Source of the DNA: JBEKIK01 sp050013075
GTDB taxonomy: Bacteria; Planctomycetota; Planctomycetia; Pirellulales; Thermoguttaceae
Direction: 5' to 3'
NCBI GenBank assembly: GCA_050013075.1
Contig: JBEKFZ010000055.1
Coordinates: 1-28,341 of the forward strand
DNA: 28,341 nt
A program made the position numbers and the translations under genes. Below the pieces are notes generated by a model. It worked only from the letters and a program-made list of their open reading frames with translations. It was not told the origin of the DNA and did no database searches. Shown here piece after piece: positions 7,372 to 15,797 of this stretch; position 1 is the stretch's first letter, and every line of letters starts with the position of its first letter.

Positions 7372-7418
7372 TGTTTTTTCAGTGATACATGGAAAATCCT
7401 TTGTAAAAGGCGAATAAA

Positions 7419-7640
7419 ATGAATGCGGAATCTCTTCGGGAAATGTTGAACCGTCGGCCGTTCGAGCCCTTCGAGATTGTTATGTCCAGCGGTGAACGAC
7501 ATACTGTCAAGCATCCGGAATTCGCGATTCTTATGCCGAGTCGTGTAATCGTAACCGATCCGATTGCAGACCAGGCGGCGATACTGTCGTTGATGCACAT
7601 TACCGAAATGCGGCCTTTACAACCGCAATCAAAATCCTGA
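7419..7640 (+). CDS. Small conserved protein of the 'RRPFEPFEI' type
   Basis: This is a 73-residue protein with the pattern MLNRRPFEPFEIVMSSGER followed by HPEFAILMPSRVIV. Short proteins with this pattern recur in planctomycete genomes, often near toxin-antitoxin or repeat-rich regions. The predicted structure is a small beta-sheet protein. A purine-rich stretch (AAAAGGCG) lies about 10 bases before the ATG, and an extended -10 promoter lies upstream. Function is unknown. Confidence 0.8.
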   Translation: MNAESLREMLNRRPFEPFEIVMSSGERHTVKHPEFAILMPSRVIVTDPIADQAAILSLMHITEMRPLQPQSKS

Positions 7641-7674
7641 AGTCTGTTACTATGCAAAACTTAAGGCAATTATT

Positions 7675-7905
7675 ATGCGAAACATCCGTATTACCGCCGA
7701 ACTAATGCCCGAGGAAGATGGCGGTTATAGCGTATATTGTCCGGAGTTGGATATATATACCCAAGGCGAAACTGAAGGAGAATGTCTCATCAACCTTCGG
7801 GAGGCCGCCGAATTGCATCTCGAAGAGTTGGGAGAAAAAGCCGCGATAGGCCAGGTGATCCGCCGCGAGATCGAGGTTCAGGACATTGAAAGGAATTCTC
7901 CGTAA
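7675..7905 (+). CDS. hicB: HicB-family antitoxin
   Basis: This 76-residue protein has the HicB fold: an N-terminal strand, then GGYSVYCPELDIYTQGETEG and a helix of the type LREAAELHLEEL. HicB normally binds and blocks the RNA-cutting toxin HicA and represses its own operon. No C-terminal DNA-binding domain is present. Only the 3' end of a hicA-like gene follows, out of frame and overlapping, so this antitoxin has no intact partner here. HicB proteins without a linked toxin are common. Confidence 0.85.
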   Translation: MRNIRITAELMPEEDGGYSVYCPELDIYTQGETEGECLINLREAAELHLEELGEKAAIGQVIRREIEVQDIERNSP

Positions 7906-7945
7906 GGCCGGTTTGGACATTGAAGAACTCCTCAAAATACTCTGA
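7886..7945 (+). pseudogene. hicA: 3' remnant of hicA fused out of frame to hicB
   Basis: In the +1 frame relative to hicB, bases 7886-7945 encode LKGILRKAGLDIEELLKIL and a stop. This matches the usual C-terminus of HicA toxins (pattern TLxxILRxAGLxxEEFLxLL). The dsRNA-binding-like core with its catalytic His is missing. A deletion joining hicB to the end of hicA is the simplest explanation. The fragment overlaps the last 20 bases of hicB. Confidence 0.65.
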
Positions 7946-8225
7946 ATTATCGAGAGTAGGAAATGTGCGCATATTGACGAACACTACCCGATTATAAGGT
8001 TGTGTTTCACGGCCGAGGATTTGGACGATCCGGGGATTGGATTTTGGTATGGGGATCAATGTCGGCACTCCGGCCCGAGCAGATCTCGCGATAATGCGCC
8101 CCCCCATCGGTGTCATGCTATTTTCCATAGTTTTTGTGGTTCTATGCCTTCGCAAAATAGGCTGTAGAATGTAGGCTAGCGGTTTGAGGCTAGAGGTCTG
8201 ATCCCACCCCCAATCACCTGTTTAT

Positions 8226-8705
8226 ATGTCCGAAGAACGCGTACCAATGACCCGCATCGGCTACGACAAGCTCAAGGCCGAGATCGATCATCTTCATACC
8301 GTTGAACTGCCCAAGATCCTGGAGCGCCTGGCCAATGCCCGGGCCGAAGGCGACTTGAACGAAAACGCCGAATATCATGGCTCCCACGAGAGCCGGATGC
8401 TGATGGAAGCCCGCATCAACGCCTTGCGGGACAAGCTCTCTCGGGCGGTGCTGGTCGATCCTTCCCAATTCCCCACCGATGCCGTGGCCTTCGGTTGCAA
8501 GGTGACCGTGAAAGACCTGAACTACGGCGATACGGAGGAATTCACCCTGGTTGGGGCGGGCGAAGAAGACTACGACCAGGGCAAAATCCTGATCACCAGT
8601 CCATTGGCGCAAGGTTTAGTGGGCAAAAAGATCGGCGATCGGGCGGAAATTTCCGTGCCCCAAGGGCTGTTGAAGTTCGAGATTCTCGAAATCCGCTTTG
8701 ATTGA
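8226..8705 (+). CDS. greA: Transcription elongation factor GreA
   Basis: This 159-residue protein has the standard GreA length and order. The N-terminal coiled coil carries the acidic tip GDLNENAEYH with Asp43 and Glu46, the residues that place Mg2+ in the RNA polymerase secondary channel for cleavage of backtracked RNA. The C-terminal FKBP-like domain has the typical ILITSPLAQGLVGKKIGD segment. The gene stands alone between repeat-rich spacers. The terminator-like palindrome at 8774-8798 follows it. No Shine-Dalgarno sequence is evident; an in-frame ATG at 8247 is a less likely start. Confidence 0.97.
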   Translation: MSEERVPMTRIGYDKLKAEIDHLHTVELPKILERLANARAEGDLNENAEYHGSHESRMLMEARINALRDKLSRAVLVDPSQFPTDAVAFGCKVTVKDLNYGDTEEFTLVGAGEEDYDQGKILITSPLAQGLVGKKIGDRAEISVPQGLLKFEILEIRFD

Positions 8706-8773
8706 GGTCAGGGGACAGGATGCAGGATTCAGAATTCGGAATTCAGGATTTTGGATTCAGGATTTACAAGGGG

Positions 8774-8798
8774 GTGGTCAGTTTACTGACCACTTTTT
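8774..8798 (+). terminator. Palindrome plus T-run after greA; repeat family member
   Basis: GTGGTCAGT (8774-8782) pairs with ACTGACCAC (8785-8793), followed by TTTTT, which fits an intrinsic terminator. The same palindrome with similar flanks (CAGGATTTA upstream) recurs at 20038-20061, so it is a dispersed repeat and may only incidentally terminate transcription. Confidence 0.6.
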
Positions 8799-8955
8799 GA
8801 AGTCCATATCGCGAAACCGCAAGTGGTTTCATTCTTTCGTCTTAATCGCGTGCTAGCATTGCCGGCATAATCAAAGCCGTATTGCACGGTTTCCAGGCCG
8901 CACAGTAGAATTTCGGCCTCCAAACCAGGTTTAACCACGGAAACTCACGCGGGCC

Positions 8956-10329
8956 ATGACCAATGATCCAAGCAACGCCCCGGTCAATTCTCCATCCTGC
9001 CGGCCGGTGCGCCGATTGATGTCGCGCGGCGTGCATTGGGCCATGACGCATTGTCCGCGCCCGCTGCGGAATCATTTCGATTTACACCGATCGTTTTACG
9101 CGGGTTTATTGCCCTCTCGAATAAAGCAATACCTGAAAACAACAATTCGACAAGCCGGCGCCGACGCTCCTCTACGCCGCCGCTTGGACCAGTTCTTATC
9201 GCATGCGGTGGAAAGCAATTCCTCGGGACGGGTATTTCTGATTTTTTCCGCCGTAACCTTCACCGAATCTGAAGGGCAGCGCCCCACGCGCCTTGCCCGC
9301 GAGTTGGCCCGCCGCGGCATTCCCGTGATCTTTGCATACTGGCGCTGGAAGTCCTACTGGCCGGTTCAGGAATCCGGTAATCCGGGTGTTTTTTGCCTTC
9401 CCATTGACGAATTCCAGAAAGATTACGAAAACCTGTTCGGCCACCAGCGGCTAAGTTCCCTTAAGCGGGTTTTCCTGATGGAGTTTCCGCATCCTTGCCT
9501 GTTTGAAATCGTCAATTATGCCAACGCGTGCGGTTGGAGAACCGTGTACGATGTAATTGACGATTGGGAGGAATTCCACAAGCGAGGTCAAGCCGTTTGG
9601 TACGATCGCGACTTGGAAACCTATTTGCTGCAAAACGCCGACGTCGCCACGATAACGCAAAACAACCTGCTTAAAAAAATGTGCGACATGGGAGCTGAAC
9701 GATTCGTCCTGCTGCCCAACGCCTTCGAGGATTGGGGAGAACCGGGTAAAAACTCCCTTCCGCCGATGCGAAAGGGGCAAATCACCATCGGATACTTCGG
9801 GCATTTGTCTTCTTCATGGTTCGATTGGCCGCTGGTTGTATCCGTGGCCAAACGACGCCCCGATTGGACGTTCCACATTATCGGCTATGGCTTGGATAAA
9901 CGTATCGCATCGCTTGATAACTTGATCTTTTTAGGCCGAGTGGAACATCGCAATTTGCCGGCTTTTGCCAAGAATTGGAACGCGGCCATGATTCCTTTTC
10001 AGTCCTCGAAACTTTCCGCTGCAGTCGATCCGATCAAGATTTATGAATACATTTCGCTGAGGCTGCCGGCTGTGGCAACCGGAATGCCGCATCTGGCTTC
10101 TTATCCGGGGGTTTTCACCGCAAGCAACGCCGCGGAGTTCGAAGCGGCCGTGGAAAAGGCCGCGAAAACAAAAATCGATGAACCAACGGCGGAGACCTTT
10201 CTTAGCGCTAACCGCTGGTCGAACCGGATAGACGCCTTACTGAAAATCTTGGATGAAGGGGAACATTGGAACGCCACTTCTTTGGCCTTGACAAAAGATG
10301 AATTGACGGCGAATCAAATTGCAGCCTGA
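8956..10329 (+). CDS. Glycosyltransferase, GT4-like (polysaccharide locus)
   Basis: This 457-residue protein has an N-terminal Rossmann half with VYDVIDDWEEF and a C-terminal half with GYFGHLSSSWFDWPLVV, then IPF, AAVDPIKIYEYISLRLP. This is the GT-B layout in which the Pro/Ile-Lys-x-Tyr-Glu-Tyr segment binds the donor nucleotide. About 95 residues precede the fold. It is clearly related to the protein at 14652-15785, which shares SWFDWPLVV and VDPIKxYEY. Sugar and linkage cannot be told from sequence. It is the first gene of the polysaccharide locus; the MITE-like element at 10344 separates it from the next one. Confidence 0.88.
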   Translation: MTNDPSNAPVNSPSCRPVRRLMSRGVHWAMTHCPRPLRNHFDLHRSFYAGLLPSRIKQYLKTTIRQAGADAPLRRRLDQFLSHAVESNSSGRVFLIFSAVTFTESEGQRPTRLARELARRGIPVIFAYWRWKSYWPVQESGNPGVFCLPIDEFQKDYENLFGHQRLSSLKRVFLMEFPHPCLFEIVNYANACGWRTVYDVIDDWEEFHKRGQAVWYDRDLETYLLQNADVATITQNNLLKKMCDMGAERFVLLPNAFEDWGEPGKNSLPPMRKGQITIGYFGHLSSSWFDWPLVVSVAKRRPDWTFHIIGYGLDKRIASLDNLIFLGRVEHRNLPAFAKNWNAAMIPFQSSKLSAAVDPIKIYEYISLRLPAVATGMPHLASYPGVFTASNAAEFEAAVEKAAKTKIDEPTAETFLSANRWSNRIDALLKILDEGEHWNATSLALTKDELTANQIAA

Positions 10330-10343
10330 TCGCGAGGAAATAA

Positions 10344-10463
10344 TCAAGAACTTATCCCAAAACGGAATTTGTCATTCTGAGCGCAGCGAAGAATCTTTTA
10401 TGCCTTACGTAGATCCTTCGTTGCACTCAGGATGACGGCAGGTCTTTTTGGATAGGCTCTAAG
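10344..10463. mobile_element. MITE-like element, copy 1
   Basis: About 120 bases bounded by imperfect terminal inverted repeats: CAAGAACTTATCCCAAAA at the left and the reverse complement of TTAGAGCCTATCCAAAA at the right. Inside, the word GTCATTCTGAGCGCAGCGAA and its inverted partner (ending CAGGATGAC) form a second, inner inverted repeat. Copies 2 and 3 lie at 23496-23657 and 26516-26657. There is no coding capacity. Confidence 0.8.
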
Positions 10464-10490
10464 TCTGAAATGCAGGAAGCATAAACGAAC

Positions 10491-11582
10491 GTGAAAATCG
10501 CATTTTGTTATAAATACTGCACGATGGGCGGATGCGAAGCCGTGCTAAGCACCCGCATGCACGAGCTTCGATCGCTGGGAGTGGATGCCCATATTATTTT
10601 TTTCGAAGGCGGCGAGGGGGAAAAACTATTCGAAGACTTGGGCGAGCGGGTAAGTATTTGCCAAAAGTCCGTGGACGTGGAAAAAAAGCTTTCCGCGCTA
10701 AAGCCTGATTTTCTTCTCAGTCTTGATACACCCCAAATCCGCAAATACCTTGACAACAGTTTATCAAAAATAAAGTACGTATACGAAGTGCACACCACGT
10801 ATCCCGACGGCCTGAAACGATTGAAACATCTGAGTTGGCGCGGAGTATCGGCAATACTGACCCCCACCCACTCACACCGCGAACTCATATTATCGCTGTT
10901 AAACGGAAAGATCGATTGTCCGGTGGAGGTGGTGCCGAATCCGCTGCGGTCCGACTTTAGTATCTATCCGGAAACGCCCGCATATCCGCGTCCGATCGTG
11001 ATTTGGGTGGGGCGGCTCGATCCGCATAAAAATTGGCGGATGTTCATCGACATCTGCCAAAATCTGAATTCATCGGGCGCCGACATGGAGTATTGGCTCG
11101 TGGGCACCACGAAGATTTCGCCCGTGCAAAAGGCCCGGCTTTGGGAACAAATAAAAAAGGCGAAATTGTCAAATCGTTTTCGCTGGCTGCCTTTTGTGCA
11201 GTATGAAAAAATGGACCGGTTATTGAGTTTCGCGGCCGCCTCGGGCGGATGTTTGGTTAATACCTCGCATTTGGAATCTTTTGGCATGGCGGCGGCTGAG
11301 GCCATGGCCAATTTCTGCCCGGTCGTGGTGCCCGACGTGGGCGGATTCCCCGATTTCGTAATCAACGGCGAAACGGGATACTGTTATCCGCCGGGCAACA
11401 CCCGGGCCGCCGTGGATTATATTCTCAAGTCGATTCAGGACGCATCCGCCCGGTCCAGGATCACGGCGGCCGGATATCAACGAGTTCACGACAAGTATTC
11501 CGCCCGAATAGCCGTGCTCAAATTGATCGACACGCTGCAAAACCTGGCAAACAATGATTATTCCAGGGGGCAATATCCGTGA
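10491..11582 (+). CDS. Glycosyltransferase family 4
   Basis: This is a 363-residue GT-B enzyme starting at GTG, with AGGAAG about 11 bases upstream. The N-terminus has MKIAFCYKYCTMGGCEAVL, the acceptor-side pattern with GG-E. The C-terminal GT1 domain has VIWVGRLDPHKNW and the donor-binding Ex7E motif in SHLESFGMAAAEAMA, then PVVVPDVGGFPDFVINGETG. The retaining mechanism is known for this family. The gene overlaps wecB by 4 bases (GTGA), so the two are probably translated together. The sugar is unknown. Confidence 0.94.
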   Translation: MKIAFCYKYCTMGGCEAVLSTRMHELRSLGVDAHIIFFEGGEGEKLFEDLGERVSICQKSVDVEKKLSALKPDFLLSLDTPQIRKYLDNSLSKIKYVYEVHTTYPDGLKRLKHLSWRGVSAILTPTHSHRELILSLLNGKIDCPVEVVPNPLRSDFSIYPETPAYPRPIVIWVGRLDPHKNWRMFIDICQNLNSSGADMEYWLVGTTKISPVQKARLWEQIKKAKLSNRFRWLPFVQYEKMDRLLSFAAASGGCLVNTSHLESFGMAAAEAMANFCPVVVPDVGGFPDFVINGETGYCYPPGNTRAAVDYILKSIQDASARSRITAAGYQRVHDKYSARIAVLKLIDTLQNLANNDYSRGQYP

Positions 11583-12787
11583 CGAAATTGAGAGTTTTAC
11601 TTACGTTCGGCACCCGGCCGGAGGCGATCAAAATGGCCCCGGTGATTCGCTGCTGCCGGCGTAACAGCCGACAAATCGAGAGCATTGTTTGCGTGACCGG
11701 GCAGCATCGCCAAATGCTCGATCAGGTCGTCGATTATTTCGGCATCCGTATCGACCGGGATCTGGAACTGATGGCGCCCAATCAAACGCTGGCCGACTTG
11801 ACCGCGCGCTGCCTTACCGGCCTGGACGCGGTGATTTCCGAATATCGCCCCGATTGCATTGTCGCACAAGGCGATACCACCACCGTTATGGCGGCTTCGT
11901 TGACGGCGTTCTATCGACGCCTGCCCTTTGTGCACGTGGAAGCGGGCTTGCGCACCGGCAATCTGCAAGCCCCCTGGCCTGAAGAATTGAATCGACGTAT
12001 TACCGGCATGGTAACTGCTCTGCACTGCGCGCCCACGGCCCGCGCGGCCGAAAACCTGTTGAGCGAAGGCGTCAGCGCCGATACCGTTGCCGTTACGGGA
12101 AATACCGTAATTGACGCCCTACTTTGGACCGTTCAACGCGAACGCAATCAAAATGCACCTTGGCGAAAAAAATACGCCGGATTCGGACAACGTCGGATGG
12201 TGCTCATTACCGGTCACCGGCGGGAAAATTTCGGCGACGGCATGGAACAGATTTGCCACGCGATTTTAACTCTGGCCGGAGGTTTTCCGGACGTGGAATT
12301 CGTCTATCCCGTGCATCTGAATCCCAATGTGCGTGAACCCGTAAGCCGGCTCCTGGCGAATTGTGCGAATATTCACCTTTGCGATCCGGCGCCATACCCG
12401 GAATTCGTTTGGCTGATGGATCGGTCAACGCTGATTCTTACCGATTCCGGCGGCGTGCAGGAAGAAGCACCTTCGCTAAAAAAACCCGTGCTGGTAATGC
12501 GGGAAACCACCGAACGGCCCGAGGCTTTGCAGTCCGGAGCCGTCGAACTGGTAGGAACCGATGTCCGCAAGATTGTCACTCAAGTGAGTTTATTACTGAC
12601 CGATACTGCCGAGTACGCTTCAAGACAAATAGACGTAAACCCTTATGGCGACGGACATTCCGCCGAGCGAATTGTCGATCTTATTTTACGCCGAGCCTGG
12701 CAAAGAAAGAACTCGATCTCCCAATGGACCGATTCGACGCCTCAAGAGCCTGTTCTGCCGTGTAAAATTACTCGCGGGGCTGTATAG
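11579..12787 (+). CDS. wecB: UDP-N-acetylglucosamine 2-epimerase
   Basis: This 402-residue cytosolic enzyme makes UDP-ManNAc from UDP-GlcNAc. Family motifs are complete: FGTRPEAIKMAPVI near the start, QGDTTT, HVEAGLRTGN, PEELNRR, GNTVIDAL, ITGHRRENFG, YPVHLNPNVREPV and LTDSGGVQEEAPSL. The start is GTG overlapping the stop of the preceding glycosyltransferase gene; GGGGG lies just upstream. The C-terminal 25 residues go beyond the family core. UDP-ManNAc or a derived uronate is a likely building block of the glycan made by this locus; no wecC-type dehydrogenase is present here. Confidence 0.96.
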   Translation: MTKLRVLLTFGTRPEAIKMAPVIRCCRRNSRQIESIVCVTGQHRQMLDQVVDYFGIRIDRDLELMAPNQTLADLTARCLTGLDAVISEYRPDCIVAQGDTTTVMAASLTAFYRRLPFVHVEAGLRTGNLQAPWPEELNRRITGMVTALHCAPTARAAENLLSEGVSADTVAVTGNTVIDALLWTVQRERNQNAPWRKKYAGFGQRRMVLITGHRRENFGDGMEQICHAILTLAGGFPDVEFVYPVHLNPNVREPVSRLLANCANIHLCDPAPYPEFVWLMDRSTLILTDSGGVQEEAPSLKKPVLVMRETTERPEALQSGAVELVGTDVRKIVTQVSLLLTDTAEYASRQIDVNPYGDGHSAERIVDLILRRAWQRKNSISQWTDSTPQEPVLPCKITRGAV

Positions 12788-12905
12788 TTGGGATATATGC
12801 GCAATATCTTCCGTGCGAGAAATATAGGGTGTTTGTCAGCGCCAGACTACATGGCTTCTTAAAAAAGCTATTGCCCACACATTCTTTATTTGCTCTAGGT
12901 TGGCA

Positions 12906-12935
12906 TTGATTGTTTTAAGTGTGCCGGTGTATACT
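12906..12935 (+). promoter_or_regulatory. Candidate promoter before the ABC exporter genes
   Basis: TTGATT (12906-12911) and TATACT (12930-12935) are separated by 18 bases, in the 202-base gap between wecB and the permease gene. They would give the exporter its own transcript start. There is no other support. Confidence 0.4.
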
Positions 12936-12989
12936 TCGGCCCCCTAAGCAAGCTATATAAGTGAGTGGTAATCTTAGGTTTATCAAGTC

Positions 12990-13811
12990 ATGGATGACAT
13001 AGTCGAATTGCAGGGAGGCACATCAGTGACCGCTTATCTATCGGATATTTGGCGACTCAGATATTTTTGGATGGCGTTGGTGCGCATTGATTTACGGAAC
13101 CGCTATCGCCGATCAACGATCGGCATAGGCTGGTCGCTCCTGCATCCGATCGCCATGACGATTGTCTTTTGTGTCGTGTTCAGCCAGTTTTTCGGTCAAA
13201 ATTGGAGAGAATACGGCCCTTATGTGTTAACCGGCCTGATATTCTGGAATTTCATTACATCGGGGATGAACCAGGGCTGTCAATGTTTTTTCCAGGGCGA
13301 ATCATACATCCGCCAGCACCCGGCGCCATTGGCCATTTACCCGTTAAGGACCGCCTTGGGGGCCGGCATTCACTTTATGTTCGGCCTTTGTGTTTTATTT
13401 TCGTTTGCATGGATGGTGTATGGATTCGGCAATCTTCCGGCTTTGTTGAGTCTTGTGCCGACATTGATGCTTTTGTTCATTTTCTGCTGGGCATTGGCGA
13501 TTTGCATGGGAGTGCTCAACGTACTTTTTCAAGATTGCCAGCACTTGATCGAAGTGCTACTGCAAATTCTTTTTTATTTGACGCCGATCATGTACGATCC
13601 CAATAAGCTGCATCTAGGACGTTTTTTACTGCGGATTGTCAATTTAAATCCCCTGGCGATCATGTTGAAAATGCTGCGGCAGCCGATCCTCGACGGCCAA
13701 ATGCCGTCGTTAGGGACATACGCGCTGGGAGCATCGGTTGCGATCATCGCTGCCACTGCCGCCGTTCTTACCCTTATGCGTTTCGAGCGGCGGATGATTT
13801 TCTATCTCTAG
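12990..13811 (+). CDS. wzm: ABC-2 type polysaccharide export permease
   Basis: This 273-residue inner-membrane protein has six predicted membrane segments. It carries the family start pattern IDLRNRYRRSTIGIGWSLLHP, which is typical of Wzm/TagG permeases that export lipid-linked glycans. It pairs with the ATPase gene that follows after four bases. An in-frame GTG at 13026 has a strong ribosome site (GGGAGG, 13013-13018, spacing 7) and gives an N-terminus of family length, so the true start may be 13026 instead of the ATG at 12990. The exported sugar chain is not known. Confidence 0.93.
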   Translation: MDDIVELQGGTSVTAYLSDIWRLRYFWMALVRIDLRNRYRRSTIGIGWSLLHPIAMTIVFCVVFSQFFGQNWREYGPYVLTGLIFWNFITSGMNQGCQCFFQGESYIRQHPAPLAIYPLRTALGAGIHFMFGLCVLFSFAWMVYGFGNLPALLSLVPTLMLLFIFCWALAICMGVLNVLFQDCQHLIEVLLQILFYLTPIMYDPNKLHLGRFLLRIVNLNPLAIMLKMLRQPILDGQMPSLGTYALGASVAIIAATAAVLTLMRFERRMIFYL

Positions 13812-13815
13812 CGTA

Positions 13816-14595
13816 ATGGAGCAATCGTTGATGCGATTGGTTGAACTGCAAGATGTCGGATTGCTTTTCCACGTGCGGCGTCTCGGCCGTATCAGTCTGA
13901 AGGAATATTTGCTTCAAGGATGGTTTCGACAATCGAAAAAGAACAGCTTCGAAGTCCAGGCCCTGGAGCACATCGACCTGACAATAGAAGAAGGCGACCG
14001 CCTGGGCATCATCGGACACAACGGGGCGGGAAAAAGCACTTTGCTGAAGCTCCTGGCGGGCATTTATCCGCCCACCAGCGGAAAGCGAAAAGTTCGGGGA
14101 CACATCAGTTCGCTGTTCGACATTTCCCTGGGGTTTGAAGGCGAGGCCAGCGGCTGGGAAAACATTTCATACCGGGGTTATTTGCAGGGCGAAACGCCCA
14201 AATCGATACGCGCTAAAATGCAGCCGATTGCGGACTTCAGCGAATTGGGCGAATTCCTGGACATGCCCGTGCGATATTATTCGGCAGGCATGATGGTCCG
14301 CCTGGCATTTTCAATAGCGACGGCCATCGAACCGGAAATTTTGATCATCGATGAAGTCCTCTCGGCCGGCGATATGGCATTTCAGCATAAAGCCCGCCAG
14401 CGGATGCGAAATCTGATATCTAGCGCCCGGGCGGTGGTAGTGGTAAGCCATGATCTGGCTTCGATATCCATGCTATGCGATAGAGTTTTGTGGCTCGACC
14501 ACGGCCGGATTCAAAAGTTGGGTCCGACGGAAGACGTCATTGCAGCCTACCGGCTACAACAATCCGAAGATATCGCGCAACGGCAGGCGGCGTAA
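13816..14595 (+). CDS. wzt: ABC polysaccharide exporter ATPase
   Basis: This 259-residue ATPase powers the adjacent permease. Walker A is GHNGAGKST (67-75), the signature YYSAGMMVRL (154-163) has the Ala variant of the usual SSGM, and Walker B is ILIIDE (175-180). The switch His lies in VVVSHDL. The Wzt-type insertion near residues 85-110 (GHISSLFDISLGF) is present. The protein ends soon after the ATPase domain, so it lacks the carbohydrate-binding C-terminal domain of Wzt proteins that recognise a capped chain end. This argues for the TagH/KpsT-like mode without terminal recognition. An in-frame ATG five codons downstream is an alternative start. Confidence 0.94.
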   Translation: MEQSLMRLVELQDVGLLFHVRRLGRISLKEYLLQGWFRQSKKNSFEVQALEHIDLTIEEGDRLGIIGHNGAGKSTLLKLLAGIYPPTSGKRKVRGHISSLFDISLGFEGEASGWENISYRGYLQGETPKSIRAKMQPIADFSELGEFLDMPVRYYSAGMMVRLAFSIATAIEPEILIIDEVLSAGDMAFQHKARQRMRNLISSARAVVVVSHDLASISMLCDRVLWLDHGRIQKLGPTEDVIAAYRLQQSEDIAQRQAA

Positions 14596-14605
14596 AAAAT
14601 TATTT

Positions 14606-14630
14606 AGCCCCGGGTGAATACACCCGTGGA
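14606..14630. repeat. Small hairpin CGGGTG-CACCCG between exporter and GT gene
   Basis: CGGGTG (14611-14616) pairs with CACCCG (14621-14626) across AATA, flanked by AGCC and TGG. It lies in the 56-base gap after wzt. It could be a weak attenuator or another dispersed palindrome; there is no T-run. Confidence 0.5.
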
Positions 14631-14651
14631 ACAAAGGGATAACGTAGTTTT

Positions 14652-15785
14652 ATGCGCCTGATCTACTTTTCCCCAATTTCGGCGAGAGTTTATGCACAAC
14701 GGCCGCATTTCGCCGTGCAAGCCTGGCTGGAACTCGGCGCGGATTCGGTCTTATGGGTCGATCCATACCCTTGCCGTTTGCCGCGTTGGAACGATATCAG
14801 GCTGATTCGCGGATTGGACGTTCAGGACACGCCGCACGACGACCGCGTCAGAGTTCTCCGCGTACCGGCCCTGCCCATCGAGCCTTTGCCCGGCTGTCCG
14901 TGGATAAACCGCCGCTTGTTCTGGCGGGGCGCTTGGAAAGAATTGCTGGATTTCGCGGATGATCCGCAAACAACGATCATTGGCGTAGGCCGGCCGTGTG
15001 CTTTAGCGCTTGCGGCCTTGCGAGAGTTGCCGCACCGGGCAAGTTTTTATGATGCCATGGACAACTTTCCCGAGTTCCATCGCGGTCTTTCACGCCGGGC
15101 AATACGATTTTACGAAGACGCCATCGCCTCCAAAGTCGACCTGGTGCTGGCATCGTCCAGTTATCTTGCCGCCAAATATATAAATCGCGGGTTAAACGTC
15201 AAAAAAGTGTTGAACGCCTATCACATGACAACCCTGCAGCCTTGGCGGCCGGTTAGCCAACGCAACGTGGTGCTGGGCTATTTAGGATGTTTCGGAAGCT
15301 GGTTCGACTGGCCGTTGGTTGTTCAACTTGCACGCCGGCTTCCCCATGCCCGTTTGGAACTGATTGGTCCCCAATACGTTCCACCGCCGGGCAATCTGCC
15401 TTCGAATATCTACATATTTTCACCATGCAAACAAAGCGATGCTTCAAGGCATTTGGCCAGATTTTCGGCCGGACTGATTCCCTTTCGGAACAACGCGCTG
15501 ACGGCCGGAGTCGATCCGATCAAATACTACGAGTACCGCGCCGCCGGATTGCCCGTGCTTAGCACCAGTTTTGGCGAAATGGCTTTTCGCAAAGCCGAAG
15601 ACGGCGTGTATTTCCTGGATCAGACAAACGATTTGTCGTCGCTTGTCAGCAGGGCGCTGGGGCATCGCGACGACCGGTCGACTATGGCTCGGTTCCGCCG
15701 CGATCACGATTGGAAAGAACGTTTTATCACCGCTTCGCCCTTCGGTTGTCTGCTTAATCATTTTGCCCTGCAACGGGCGGCATAA
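14652..15785 (+). CDS. Glycosyltransferase, GT4-like, related to the one at 8956
   Basis: This 377-residue GT-B type protein has an N-terminal half with YDAMDNFPEFHRG and a C-terminal half with GYLGCFGSWFDWPLVVQLARR and IPFRNNALTAGVDPIKYYEYRAAGLPVLST. The VDPIKYYEY segment takes the place of the donor-binding motif. It shares SWFDWPLVV and the VDPIKxYEY block with the protein at 8956-10329, so the two are paralogues that bracket the epimerase and exporter genes. AAGGGAT lies 11 bases before the ATG. The sugar is unknown. Confidence 0.88.
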   Translation: MRLIYFSPISARVYAQRPHFAVQAWLELGADSVLWVDPYPCRLPRWNDIRLIRGLDVQDTPHDDRVRVLRVPALPIEPLPGCPWINRRLFWRGAWKELLDFADDPQTTIIGVGRPCALALAALRELPHRASFYDAMDNFPEFHRGLSRRAIRFYEDAIASKVDLVLASSSYLAAKYINRGLNVKKVLNAYHMTTLQPWRPVSQRNVVLGYLGCFGSWFDWPLVVQLARRLPHARLELIGPQYVPPPGNLPSNIYIFSPCKQSDASRHLARFSAGLIPFRNNALTAGVDPIKYYEYRAAGLPVLSTSFGEMAFRKAEDGVYFLDQTNDLSSLVSRALGHRDDRSTMARFRRDHDWKERFITASPFGCLLNHFALQRAA

Positions 15786-15797
15786 TCGCTTTACAAA

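Noticed and set aside
7790..8155. A 121-residue minus-strand open frame over hicB and the following spacer
   Set aside because: It overlaps the well-supported hicB and hicA remnant, has no domain I can recognise and no ribosome binding site.
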